A stretch of 64,000 nucleotides of DNA. Origin: Rhizophagus clarus. Lineage: Eukaryota; Glomeromycota; Glomeromycetes; Glomerales; Glomeraceae. This document shows, piece after piece, positions 22,401 to 31,558 of this stretch. The notes below the pieces were generated by a model, which saw nothing but the letters and a program-made list of their open reading frames with translations, ran no database searches and was not told the origin of the DNA. The position numbers and the translations under genes are program-made. The stretch spans positions 62,001 to 126,000 of the forward strand of contig BLAL01000334.1 in NCBI GenBank assembly GCA_015698045.1, written 5' to 3'. Numbering within the stretch: position 1 is the first letter of the stretch; every line of letters begins with the position of its first letter.

Positions 22401-25400
22401 TTCCCTTCCTTCACCTTTCCTGAACATACGTGCCTTCACTGGCAGGTCCATCTATATACCTTGTGTTATAGGTATATGCGCAAATAAAATACATATTCTT
22501 CTGTAGTGAGTTATTCACGATAGGCTAGCCTCCTAAGATATGTATAGGACTGAGTATCGTTACTTGTCTATACACTATCTTATTATTTCATCATCAGTCA
22601 ATACTTTGTCGCCTTTTATCCTTCGTCAGCAAATTCTTCATCAGCAAATACTCTATTCGCCAACACTAACTATTAATTACTTACTTTAGTTATTCCTATA
22701 ACTAATATATATATATATATACCTCACTTTTAGCACTTTTAGGTTTCCATCGGCATTGTTTTAACTTTCAAAAGTACCTAATACGGCAAATTTTCAATTT
22801 TTTTATTTCACTCGTTTCGCTAATAAATTTTTATCGTATAGTATAAACTGAAAAATTTGAATTTTATTAAAAGATATATTTATAATCTGTAAAATAAAAA
22901 ATAGCAATACAAATTGATAAAAATTTTGCATTTTTGCATTTTACATATAATTTTGAAAAAGGTGTATGTACATGTTATCTGCTTCGCAAAGTCATCTATA
23001 AGCTCATTGTCGTTACCATCATCTCTGTCAGAAAGGATAATGTCGTACTTATAAAAAAAAAATTAAAATAATAATATTTTAAGTGATAATTTAAATTTGA
23101 TTAATAAAATTTTACCCATCGTCGATATCATCATCGCCTTTACGACCATGACCTCCACGACCTCTATGACTACCACGACCACTACGATCACCACGATCAC
23201 TATGACTTGCTGCTAAAAAAAAAGATTAGTATTAATATTTTAAGAAATTCATTTTTAAGTCGTACAAGATCAAGAAAATAAATTTTTGCGCATGATACGG
23301 TTACGGACCAGAATAGTTCTGCTTCTTTATTGCAGATTGTACGCTAAAAGGTGAAAGTAAGATTCGTGATATTAACGATGATAATATTATCGTAGCAAAA
23401 AATGATAAATAAAATATATAGATAACCGGTACACCCTTTTCAGAATTATATGTAAAATGCATAAAATGCAAAATTTTTATTAATTTTATTGCTATATTTT
23501 ATATTCTTTCATTCGTTATTATACTGTACTATATGATAAAATATATTGTTTAAAATTTGTGTAACTGTTCAAATGTTGACCAATTATAATCAACTTATTA
23601 TTTAATGATCACATGATTTAATTATTTGTTTATATTGTCATTTTATTTTTTTTTCTTTTTTCTCTTTAATTTTTTCGCTTACTGTAAGTCTGTAACCGCT
23701 TTCTTTTTTTTACAATATTATCAAATTAACACGTAAAAACACACAAGGTATATTTTTTTATTAATGTTACACTTCTCTTTAACGACGTTTTTTTACATTT
23801 TTTTCTTTATTATATTCAGGAAAAGAACACATAAGGTATATTTTTTATTAACGCTACACTTCTCTTTTCATATGATTATAAATATTTTCTATTAACGTCC
23901 TCTTGCTAACGTTTCTTTCTTCCTTTTACTAATACTTCTCTTATTAACATATCTGAATTTTCTATCATTTACTTTTCTTAAATTTTACTAACGTTTCCAC
24001 TATCTAATATTTTTCTTCATTGCTATTGTATATATATAGTTATCTTTCATGTTTGCTGTGGTCTGGAACTACCTGAGATTTTTGACTACCTAGGGATGAA
24101 GTTGTAGGGTACTTGTACATTATTTTTCTATTTTCTTTCTTCTACTGTTTCTTTCTTCTATAATTTCTACTAATTATTTTCTTCTACTAATTTTTATTTA
24201 TTTTATTTCTTTCCTACTAACATTTTTTACTACTAACTATTTCTTTTTCTTCTACTAATATTCTTTTTTTATTATTGTTCCTTTTCTAACAACCTGTTAC
24301 TAATAATGTTACTTTCGTTTAATGATCAAATTTGAATATAATGAAAATAAGTAAGCGAACAAGTGAAATCTAATTTCGTTAGTATGCCACTTACAGTATA
24401 ATTGATTTATATAATATAGATTTATTCGCAATTTATTGAATTTAGATTTGATTTTACATAAATGTAGTATTGATTTTACATAGATTGTAATTCATATTTT
24501 TTGTTTTTAATTAAAAATAAATTTTGAGTTAAAATTATAAATTAATCTGAAAAAATATATATAAATTACAAATTATAATATAAATTCTATAATTTTTGCC
24601 TGAATTATTAAAAATATTATACTGCCCGGTATATGTACTTGAACTTTATCGTGTTCATATCGGGTACCAAAATATGTCCATATCGGACAGCTATAAAATA
24701 ATTATCGGTGCTATCTGATAAATGTATGATTGGTATATGATATTTATACGATATTTATTACAATATATCGGGTATACAGTAAATAAATGATATGTGCCTG
24801 ATATTATAACTACCCGATATGTGTGAATACTTGTGCGATAACTGTAATATGTATCACCGAATTTCCGCATAAACAATACACATATCGGGTACCCGATATG
24901 TGTATTATTATCGAATATCATACACATATCCTACAAATATATTACACATATCGGGTACCCGATATATATCCGCTAGCATCGATTTTGACCAGTGCGTGGT
25001 GAAAAACGAAATATTGATGATAATGAAAGAATCTCAAGACGTAATACTGAGAAGAGTAGTGAAGCTGAGAAACAAATAAGATTATCAGACGATAACGTTG
25101 AAGGTATATATGACATGATATGTATCATATTTTTTATAAGAAATTATATAATATATAGTAAATTATATTTTATTGTTAAAGTTAATAAAAAATCAATAGA
25201 GAAACTATTAAGAACCAATTCGCAGATAATTTCTAAGCTTGAAGTTCTTATTACCGGACAAAAAAATCTTGAAACCCGTCTCTCGGGCATAGAAAAAAAG
25301 CTCAACGATGATAACAAAAATAATAATACAATAGATCCGGAGTATATAAAGGTAATAAAGATGAATATTATTTAATGTAAATCTGAAATGCTAACCTCGT

Positions 25401-26382
25401 TTGATTAGGAGCTCGTTAAGAAAATGTCAAAAATTTTATTTGAAAATTTTATTTATCCTTCGCAAGACGAGTACAAACTCGCTACCAAAAAATATTTAAA
25501 AGACGAAAACCCAGAATTTATACGCCAGTTCAAAAAAAATCAATGGATTATTTTTTTCGAAAAAAAAATTGCCCTGACTGTAAGTTAAAGCAATTATGAA
25601 TTTTATTAAATTTCATACTAATATTTTTTTTTAATAGTTAGTACAACAACATAGAAGCATATGAGGGACGTTCACGTCTAGAGTCAAAGATGTTATGTAT
25701 TCTGTTTTTGAAGCGACTGGGCATAAATTACCGTCTATTAACACTCAGGTTAGTCCGTCAAAGATTCAGGAATGGAAGAGTAAGCCGGAGGTGAAAAGAT
25801 GTTACAATAATTTATTTAAAAAGGTTAAAGATGGGCAACCTACGACATATATGTCGCTGATAATCGATAAGTTGCGAAAAGAAAATAAAAATCCCTCAAA
25901 AACCCAAATAGCTTATGCGATTAGCATATGTGAAACGTACTTAAATCCTAATAATCAAAACATTCAAATGAGCGAAAGTATAATGAAGTTGAAGATAATC
26001 AACAACTTAGTAAGTTTTTAATTTACAATTTGCAAAATGTGAATTATTTGAATTACAGTTTATTTATTTATTTATTTATTTTTAGCAAAAGTTGGAAAAT
26101 AGGGATAAATTTACACATTCAGATGACGATTCTCATGATGGTAATGATGTAGATAATGGTGGTGATGGAGCAGTTGACGATGGAGCAGGTGCGGCTGATG
26201 ATGGTGCGACTAACGATGGTAGGCCTAACGATAGTATGGCTAACGATAGTGCGGCCAACAATGGTGCGGCTAACGATGGCATAGCTGACGATAATATACT
26301 TTCTAGTGACTCTTATAACACGGAAGAGAAAGGTCGGTATGTAAATAGTTTATTAGAGAATTATGGGTTGCATAGGAAATAA
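13459..26382 (+). CDS. Partner gene of the Plavaka-like element, split by the CACTA insertion
   Basis: The gene starts ATG GCT ACA AAA CGT at 13459-13473, is interrupted by the 11.5-kb CACTA element, and resumes with GGT GAA AAA CGA at 24998. The frame is exact if the element and one CGT copy are removed. Exons after the break: 24998-25103, 25200-25351, 25409-25579, 25638-26009 and 26086-26382. Introns are GT-AG and phases agree, giving about 370 codons. The N-terminal third is charged and coiled-coil-like ([19 protein letters not shown]). The middle has [17 protein letters not shown] and [17 protein letters not shown]. The tail is acidic with N-D/G-A repeats. One in-frame TGA lies at the start of exon 4 (after QQHRSI). 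I do not recognise the family. Its place between the inverted arms suggests an accessory protein of the transposon. Confidence 0.6.
13471..13473. repeat. CACTA target-site duplication, left (CGT)
   Basis: CGT precedes the left CACTGGTCAAAATC terminus. The identical CGT follows the right terminus at 24995-24997. A 3-bp duplication is diagnostic of CACTA/EnSpm elements. Confidence 0.85.
13474..13690. promoter_or_regulatory. CACTA left subterminal repeats
   Basis: At least eight copies of CCCGAT or ATCGGG words within about 210 bp, mirrored at 24620-24994. Such arrays bind the accessory transposase in plant En/Spm; that function here is by analogy. Confidence 0.6.
14008..14190. repeat. ~95-bp tandem duplication at the accessory gene 3' end
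   Basis: The word run ttattgaattattttgattt...ctatttgaattag occurs at about 14009-14094 and again at 14102-14190, overlapping the last ~27 codons of the accessory gene. The lower copy could supply a second Lys-rich tail and stop. Confidence 0.7.
14111..15306 (-). CDS. CACTA accessory protein (unknown family), 4 exons
   Basis: Exons on the minus strand: 15306-15184, 15107-14829, 14764-14504 and 14437-14111, all phase 0, 329 codons. Intron 1 uses the rare but canonical GC donor (AAA|GCAAGT); the others are GT-AG. The N-terminus is a Ser-rich low-complexity run after [11 protein letters not shown]. Exon 2 gives [18 protein letters not shown] and a basic stretch ([23 protein letters not shown]). 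Exon 3 has [20 protein letters not shown] with acidic surroundings. Exon 4 ends in a Lys/Arg-rich tail that may be a nuclear signal. I cannot name the family. Divergent placement next to the transposase within the same TIRs suggests a TnpA-like DNA-binding helper; the alternative is captured cargo. Confidence 0.62.
15390..15545. promoter_or_regulatory. Repeated ACGCGAAyCTGATC motif in the divergent promoter
   Basis: Between the accessory gene (minus, starts 15306) and the transposase (plus, starts 15625) the motif recurs at about 15402, 15440, 15468, 15484, 15503 (weaker) and 15529, all in the same orientation, often extended by CTG. Irregular spacing (16-45 bp) argues for protein-binding sites, not a slippage satellite. 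It may allow one protein to control both genes. Confidence 0.6.
15625..18763 (+). CDS. Tnp2-family CACTA transposase, 2 exons
   Basis: Exon 1 15625-17878 and exon 2 17946-18763, joined by a 67-bp GT-AG intron (phase 1), give 1023 codons with no internal stop. The N-terminal zinc-ribbon-like part has [20 protein letters not shown] (about residues 33-53), followed by an Asp/Ser/Pro acidic linker containing three DSFPDSF-like repeats. The Tnp2 core has [14 protein letters not shown] (about 390-403), [23 protein letters not shown] (about 505) and the acidic motif [13 protein letters not shown] (about 581). [13 protein letters not shown] spans the splice junction, and a long C-terminal helical part follows. 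Length and order match Tnp2-type transposases (transposase_21 related). It is expected to recognise the TIRs and catalyse excision and insertion in the nucleus. The open frame suggests a potentially functional source copy. Confidence 0.87.
18764..19312. other. CACTA interior spacer, no gene seen
   Basis: AT-rich, with short out-of-frame acidic fragments near 18900-19070 ([10 protein letters not shown]-like) that may be a decayed exon. Nothing firm can be called. Confidence 0.4.
19313..19552. repeat. 121-bp tandem duplication
   Basis: Two nearly identical copies start at tgtctccaaagtattatgtc (19313 and 19434) and run to the word tgattaaatcgcaaaa. Confidence 0.85.
19617..19748. repeat. 66-bp tandem duplication upstream of the SANT-like gene
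   Basis: The run aaaaggataacaaattttat...cttttct occurs at 19617 and 19683. The second copy ends directly before the start codon at 19747. Confidence 0.8.
19747..20466 (+). CDS. Myb/SANT-like protein with proline-rich tail, CACTA cargo
   Basis: Exons 19747-19941, 20004-20103 and 20177-20466 give 194 codons with consistent phases and GT-AG borders. Residues 1-65 are a SANT/MADF-like domain ([44 protein letters not shown]). Exon 2 has [15 protein letters not shown]. The tail is low complexity, with about ten SPPPPPS-type repeats ending PPNIINID. The domain aligns with the LINE-split gene at 2382-6503. I chose the ATG at 19747 because it starts at the conserved W; an in-frame ATG at 19714 would add eleven hydrophobic residues. 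Its place inside the CACTA termini means it moves with the element, either as a captured host gene or as an element-encoded regulator. Confidence 0.75.
20462..20558. repeat. 48-bp tandem duplication
   Basis: ttgataacaacaatgtgtgt plus the following ~28 bp occurs twice in a row (20463 and 20511). Confidence 0.85.
20575..20724 (+). pseudogene. RPL10: Fragment of the ribosomal protein uL16 (RPL10) gene
   Basis: The reading [14 protein letters not shown] followed by [18 protein letters not shown] is a close match to the conserved uL16/RPL10 segment VDEFPLCGHMVSDE...[17 protein letters not shown]. After KYILK the homology stops and a TAA follows at 20722. Only about 36 of the usual ~214 residues are present. 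The preceding pyrimidine run (tttttttttttcaaatgtag) looks like an intron acceptor, so the piece was probably copied as DNA, not from mRNA. It lies inside the CACTA element: a transduplicated host fragment, not a working ribosomal gene. Confidence 0.82.
20740..21380. other. CACTA interior, no gene recognised
   Basis: AT-rich spacer with no ORF of note. At 21260-21370 the base composition becomes more balanced (caagcacgcgctccctgagt region), leading into the unassigned spliced ORF. Confidence 0.4.
21542..22024 (+). CDS. Unassigned small spliced ORF (about 85 codons)
   Basis: Exon 1 from ATG 21542 reads [20 protein letters not shown] and continues to WILLK. A GTGAGT donor at 21640 and a TTATTATAG acceptor near 21865 join it to [20 protein letters not shown]...KFCQIL, stopping near 22024. 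The intron (~225 bp) and the flanks to 22200 are more GC-balanced than the rest of the window. They include a hairpin (attcaatgcttcacgctgaat, 22058-22080 region) and a gtcgggcgatcccagccgc stretch. This could be the 5' part of a LINE, a captured gene piece or a non-coding RNA host gene. I do not recognise the protein. Confidence 0.3.
22200..22898. other. CACTA interior, T-rich spacer
   Basis: No gene seen. Contains runs such as ctgtccttctactgtccttc, a (AT)n run near 22713 and repeated gcaaatact/gccaacact words. Confidence 0.4.
22899..23500. mobile_element. Inverted-repeat insert (~600 bp) with RG-rich exons
   Basis: Arms of about 68 bp at 22899-22966 and 23430-23500 are inverted copies (gcattttacatataattttg in one, caaaattatatgtaaaatgc-like in the other). 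The interior holds a minus-strand exon pair (see 22960-23212). Looks like a foldback element or captured gene end; no target duplication found. Confidence 0.45.
22960..23212 (-). CDS. Two exons encoding an RG-repeat tail
   Basis: Exon 23212-23116 (acceptor TTTTTTTAG, donor GTAAAA) reads [20 protein letters not shown] then [11 protein letters not shown]. The following exon from about 23052 reads [25 protein letters not shown] tails usually bind RNA and are arginine-methylation sites. No start exon is visible upstream, so this is a gene end only, probably carried inside the CACTA element. Confidence 0.35.
23560..24600. other. CACTA right interior, T-rich, TACTAA-rich
   Basis: No gene. Many tactaac/tactaat words separated by T-rich runs (23700-24320), like the satellite at 26.9-27.8 kb but not in regular register. 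Confidence 0.45.
24620..24994. promoter_or_regulatory. CACTA right subterminal repeats
   Basis: Dense ATCGGGTACCCGATAT palindromes and CCCGATATGTGTA words, the mirror of 13474-13690, ending in the TIR and the CGT duplication. Confidence 0.65.
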
Positions 26383-26429
26383 ATATTATTTTTTATATAT
26401 ATCACACGTAATAGCATTTTTTTACCATA

Positions 26430-26705
26430 ATAATATAGTTTTAATAAATAAAATGGTTATTAATTCTTAACAATACAGGTATGACATAAATAAATCGTAG
26501 CTGAAATTTGTGTTCAATTTGTGTTCAATTTATGTTAATAATTCTGGTAAAAAATTTGTTAATTTTGGCCAAATTTCGTTAAATTTGTTGAATTTGTGTT
26601 GAATTTGTGTTGATAATTTTTAATTTATCACAAGGGGATAATATTTAGTAATTGTGCATATACAATTTCTGTAATGATGTACATGATTTTTTAAAATGCA
26701 GATTT
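26430..26705. repeat. Right inverted arm of the Plavaka-like composite
   Basis: Reverse-complement match of 6955-7215, just after the stop of the partner gene. Removing the CACTA element (11.5 kb) and the retroposon (2.0 kb) leaves a parent element of about 6.2 kb with two divergent genes between the arms. Confidence 0.65.
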
Positions 26706-26922
26706 CCGTAATTTTACGATATCGTATTTTCTGGCTAATCAAAATTAGGTTGATCCTTGCATGTGATTTAATCATTTAATCATGCACGCGTTTTTTGTCT
26801 TATTTATTTTTGTCTCTTATTTCTTTATTCTTTTGTTCAATATTTTTAATTTTTTTGTCTTTTCTTTCTATTATTTCTTTAATTATATACAATATATTTA
26901 CATATATTTCATAATTTATTGC

Positions 26923-27790
26923 TTTGCAGGTATAGAAATATTTGTTTATTAATACTAATTATTTTCATTTTTTTTTACCTCTTTGTTACTTTGTATCGTA
27001 ATACTAACAATAATATCCATGTTTCCTTTATTCTTTTTTACTTGTACTTTAATACTAACGATACTAACAATACTAACAACATGTTTATTTTTTCCTTTCT
27101 CTTTATTTCTTTATTCTTTTGTTCAATTACTTTGCAGGTATAGAAATATTTATTTATTAATACTAATTATTTTAATATTAACACGTTTCTTTTTACCTCT
27201 TTGTTACTTTGTATCGTAATACTAACATGTTTCCTTTATTCCTTTTTACTTGTACTTTAATACTAACGATACTAACAATACTAACAACATGTTTATTTTT
27301 TCCTTTCTCTTTATTTCTTTATTCTTTTGTTCAATTACTTTGCAAGTATAGAAATATTTATTTATTAATACTAATTATTTTAATATTAACGTGTTTTTTT
27401 TACCTCTTTGTTACTTTGTATCGTAATACTAACAATAATATCCATGTTTCCTTTATTTTTTTTTACTTGTACTTTAATACTAACGATACTAACAATACTA
27501 ACAACATGTTTATTTTTTCCTTTCTCTTTATTTCTTTATTCTTTTGTTCAATTACTTTGCAGGTATAGAAATATTTATTTATTAATACTAATTATTTTAA
27601 TATTAACGTGTTTTTTTTTACCTTTTTGTTACTTTATGTCGTAATACTAACAATACTATCTACGTTTCCTTTATTCCTTTTTACTTGTACTTTAATACTA
27701 ATGATAATATCCATATTTCTTTTACTCCTTTTACTGTTTCTTTAACTCTTTTTACCTTAATACTAACAATACTAACAATATTTCTTTTAT
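26923..27790. repeat. 208-217-bp satellite with TACTAAC and TTGCAG/GTATAG
   Basis: The core tttgcaggtatagaaatatt recurs at 26923, 27131, 27339 and 27556 (steps 208, 208 and 217). Each unit is T-rich and carries several TACTAAC words. ORFs across it are simple translations of the repeat and were not called. From 27790 to 28000 the unit degenerates. Confidence 0.85.
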
Positions 27791-27959
27791 CTTTATATCT
27801 AATACTAACGTTACTATAGCTGTTTTTCTTCTTTTTACATCTAATTGTATCGTTACTCTTTCTTTTTTTACTTTTATATATTTTGTATATAGTAATAAAT
27901 ACTTGTAATTTTTATAATTTAATTCATATTATATCTAATAAAATATATATTATATAAAC

Positions 27960-28460
27960 TTATAGTACAAAAATGAATTTTGAAACATTACAAAATATTT
28001 ATGTAAAATTACGAATCATCAAAATATTTTAAAAAGTTGCGAAATATTACGCAATAAAATTACACAATATTACGAACCGTAAAATTACAAAACTTTGCAT
28101 ATCGTAATATTTCGAAATATTTTAAAAAGTTACAAAATATTACGCTTACGCAAACTTGCGGTGGGTCTGGAAACTTACAAAATATTATGTAAAATTACGA
28201 AATATTGCGAATGCGTAAAATTATGGAATATTACGAACTGTAAAATTACGAAACTTTGCATATCATAATATTTCGAAATATTTTAAAAAGTTACGAAATA
28301 TTACTCTTCCACAAACTTGCGGCGGGTCTGGAAACTTATGAAATATTACGATGCGTAATCTTGCGCAACTTTTCGCACTATAAAATTTTCTGATGTTACG
28401 CATCCCAATATGTTCATATCTAAAAAAAATCTTGAATCCGCATCCAATGAGAGTTGAAAG
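27960..28460. repeat. tacg-rich satellite, ~160-bp higher unit
   Basis: Repeated gaaatattacg/gtaaaattacg words. The run gcatatcgtaatatttcgaaat recurs about 160 bp on (near 28097 and 28257), as does aacttgcggtgggtctggaaa (28154 and 28315). It resembles the 50-bp array at the window start in wording, not in period. Confidence 0.7.
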
Positions 28461-30045
28461 CAACCTAAAAAAAATAAAAAATGAATTTGTTAGCTAACAA
28501 TTTGTTAAAAATAAAAAAAATTGAAAACAATAAAAAAAACTCGCCATAAATCTATGCGTTTAAAGACCTAAAGAGCAAACTGCTAAAAAAAACCCAAAAG
28601 ATTAGTGGGTGTTTTAAAATTTATAATCCAAGAAAAAAACTACCCGACTCCATATGTATGAAGAGACAGCCTAAAAAAAAAGAAATAAACGAAATGTTAA
28701 CATTTTGTTAAATAAATGTAATTAATAAAAAAAATTGCTTCTGGCTCTCTTACTGAAAACTGAAAGACTTTCTTACTAAAATCCAAATTCCATGCGTTCA
28801 GAACTGTTTAAAAAAAAAAGAGAAGAGGTAGCATATATTCTGTTAGAATAATTAGAATATGTAAACTAAACAGGAAAAAAACTCACTGAAACGAAGTCCT
28901 ACATGCCCAAAAGACCAAGAAACTGCTTAAAAAAAATTAAAAATGAACTGTTAATAAGCGTTCGTTAAAATAATTAAAGAAAAAAAAGAAACCTTTGATA
29001 TGCCATGTCCAGAAAACTAAAGAGTCACTTAAAAAAAGAAAAAAATCGAAATATCGTTATCAACGTTTTGTTAAAAAATGAAAAACATTTTCAGTGTATT
29101 CTTTACGAAAGAGAGATGATTGTGGGGGGAGGAAAGGAGGAAGAAAGGAAGGGAAGAGAAATGGAAGAGAAAGAACGAAAGAATGAAAGAAAAAAAGTGA
29201 GATGAAAAAAAAGGTTAAGGGGAAGGGAGGGAAGGGAGAAATTTCATTGAAAAAAGAAAAATATCTGGATCAGATTGGCAGATCCAGTTCTGTATAATAA
29301 AAGTATCATTAATTAACATGACAATTCATAGATTAATTGTTAATATAATTATTAGTGTAGTAAGTAAATAAGAGATTGATTCAATATTCAAAAAGCCGAA
29401 GAACAAATCAAAAAAAAAGAAAAAAGTAATTAGATAGCGTTCTTTAAAAATGAAATAAAAAATTATTTAAAAATATCTTACCAAAATATCGCGTTCAAAA
29501 AAGCCAAAAATTCACTCAAAAAAGAAAACAACTGAAACGTTAAGTAGCAGTTTGTTCAAAGAAATGTCATCAAATATAATAAAAGAAGCCCTTCTTACCA
29601 AATTCTTACACGTCCAATACCTGAATAACAAACAAAAAACAAAAAAAAAGAAATTAGTAACTGTTCTTCGAAAATAAAACAAAGAAATTAAACTTATCAT
29701 TAAGACTTACCAAAATACTGCAAAAAAACAATCTCTAACAAATTTTCACATATCTCGATATTTTGTCTACAAAGGAAAAAAATGAACTGTTAATAAAGTT
29801 CGTTAAAATAAACTAAAAAATTAAAAATTTCACTCACCAGGCTACAAGTAAGAAATCTGAGAGAACAACTGGTTGTAAGTAATTAAAAGAGAAAAATCAA
29901 AATCAAAAACTTACTGAAATTTCGCGTCCAAGGAGACCAAAAGAATTACTTAAAGGAAAAGTCAAAACGTTAAGAAACGTTTCATTAAGAATTTTTCAAC
30001 AAAAAAGTATTTAAAAAGAAAAACTGAAATGCTTCGTTACAGATT
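28460..30045 (-). repeat. Array of exon-like units, minus strand (A)
   Basis: About a dozen degenerate units of roughly 100-140 bp. Read on the minus strand, each has a T-run ending in AG, a 22-45-nt core (often TTTTGG...GACGCG or GGACATG) and a GTAAG/GTGAG-like border. Examples are the cores ending at the GTAAGA near 29485, the GTAAGA near 29600 and the GTAAGT near 29710. Between them lies a constant A-rich linker with gttaataa...cgttcgttaaaa. No frame is conserved between units. A purine-rich (plus strand) segment at 29115-29240 interrupts it. Confidence 0.6.
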
Positions 30046-30230
30046 TTTTTGACAAAAAATATAAGTGAAGTAAAGTAAGAAAAGGAAAAGGGAAAGACAA
30101 AGTAAAGGAAAGGATGAAGAGTAGGAAAGGATGAAGATAGGGGAAGGATAAAAGAAAGGAGGGAAAGAGAAAGAGTAAAAGGAAAAAAGGAAGGATAAAA
30201 GGAAGAATGATAAGTGAGGTTTCGCTAAAA
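30046..30230. repeat. Purine-rich tract next to exon-like array A
   Basis: GGAAAAGG/GAAAGGATGAAG-type purine run on the plus strand, a pyrimidine tract upstream of array A as read on the minus strand. The same arrangement recurs at 39330-39530 and 44340-45420. Confidence 0.6.
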
Positions 30231-31500
30231 GTTTAAATTTACTTTTAATTGAATTGGTGATACGCGTAATGTTCAATTAATGATACGCGTAATACTTAAT
30301 ATACATTCGACCATGTTGAATACACATCTAATTTTTGATCATTACTAATTGAGGTTGAATAATTTTAATTTTGGTCGAATATAGGCCAAATTTCATTAAG
30401 GCCGAATATTCCTTTTTCGATTAGTGCTATCTGGAGAAAATGAATCCACTTTAAGGATTTTATCAGGCTTCAAAGCTCAGAATGTAATATTTTTACAATA
30501 GACTTTAGATTATTTGCAATTATCTGATATGCTAATTTGAGATACATATATTTTAGCTTCTTAAGATTGTGGTCAATCAAAAGCAAATCATCACACTTGA
30601 TATAGCGGGTCCCTTCTTTCTTCCCATTAAACATTCAATAAAGCTTAGTTCCAAGCATGAGATTAAGAACTTCATTAGTTTTTCTCAAATTAGTATGACC
30701 AATGATTAGAAGCTAAAATTAATTATTAAATAGCTTAAATTATTGATTAAAATTAAAAAAAAATCAATACTTTTTAATAATAAATTAATTTATTTACCGT
30801 CTAGCACTGCATATAATACCTGTAGTCTTATACAAAAAACCTGTTTTAAAAATTAAATAAGACCCAGAGGTACTTCATTAAATACCGAGTACTATGGATG
30901 GTAGGATACTATAAGTGAGGGGTATTATACTACAGGGGTATTTTGTAACACTTATTATGCTACACAGCTGATCTTAAAATATATATAAAAACAAATGAAT
31001 ATTGTTATTCGTTTATAATTTTTACAGATTTTTCATACTTAAAGGAATTCTTCATGTTAAAGAGATGCAGAATAACTAGGGTATTTGTACTTGATAATTG
31101 TAAAAAAGGAAGTTTTATTATATAAACAAGCATTAGATAAGTGTACAATACAGCTGATCCTAAAAATATAACATACTGTAATATATCAAACAAATGGATT
31201 TTATTTTTAATATAGCTGGGAGAAATTTTTATTTTGGAAAAATTCAGAATAACTTGGTATTACGTATTCAATAATCATTAAAGGGGAAATAAGTATGCTA
31301 AACATCTGATTATGAGGTAATACCACTTACAATTCGATGTTCAAGGAAAATAACCATACATATTAAATACCATTATAGAAATTGTTATAACCGGAAGGAT
31401 TTATTTATTCAGATGCATGAATCATGATAGCTATTTAATCGCGTTTTAGGTAAATTAGAAAACCAATTTTCTTTCTACAAATTTCGTGTTTTATCATTTT
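30231..31500. other. AT-rich region with a possible decayed minus-strand gene
   Basis: Reading minus from about 30710 to 30480 gives TKLY, stop, then [20 protein letters not shown] and [15 protein letters not shown]. This is protein-like in composition but short and interrupted, and I do not recognise it. The word gatacgcgtaatgttcaatt is doubled near 30250-30290. Nothing else is supported to 31500. Confidence 0.3.
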
Positions 31501-31558
31501 TAAAACAAAGATATTAAAATATTTTTTATAAAATTTATATTTTTCAGTTTTCAGAAAT

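Larger units (their letters stand above)
13474..24994. mobile_element. CACTA (EnSpm-type) DNA transposon, 11,521 bp, with ends intact
   Basis: Terminal inverted repeats CACTGGTCAAAATC lie at 13474-13487 and, in reverse complement, at 24981-24994, flanked by CGT. Both subterminal zones (13474-13690 and 24620-24994) are packed with the palindrome-like word ATCGGGTACCCGAT and its half sites CCCGATAT/ATATCGGG in both orientations, as expected for CACTA transposase binding sites. Contents in order: accessory gene (minus), shared promoter with repeated motif, Tnp2-type transposase (plus), a duplicated spacer, a SANT-like gene, a uL16 gene fragment, an unassigned spliced ORF, and an inverted-repeat insert with RG-rich exons. 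Terminal matches, the perfect target duplication and an open transposase frame suggest a recent insertion. Confidence 0.88.

Noticed and set aside
6955-26705. The ~260-bp inverted arms as ends of one 19.7-kb giant element
   Set aside because: Two well-bounded insertions account for 13.5 kb; the parent element is about 6.2 kb with ordinary transposon genes and no capsid or polymerase gene.
26919-27644. Four hydrophobic plus-strand ORFs resembling membrane proteins
   Set aside because: They are the T-rich 208-217-bp satellite read in shifted frames; T-rich codons always look hydrophobic.
27960-28460. CRISPR-like regular repeats
   Set aside because: No constant-length unique spacers; all units are degenerate AT satellite.
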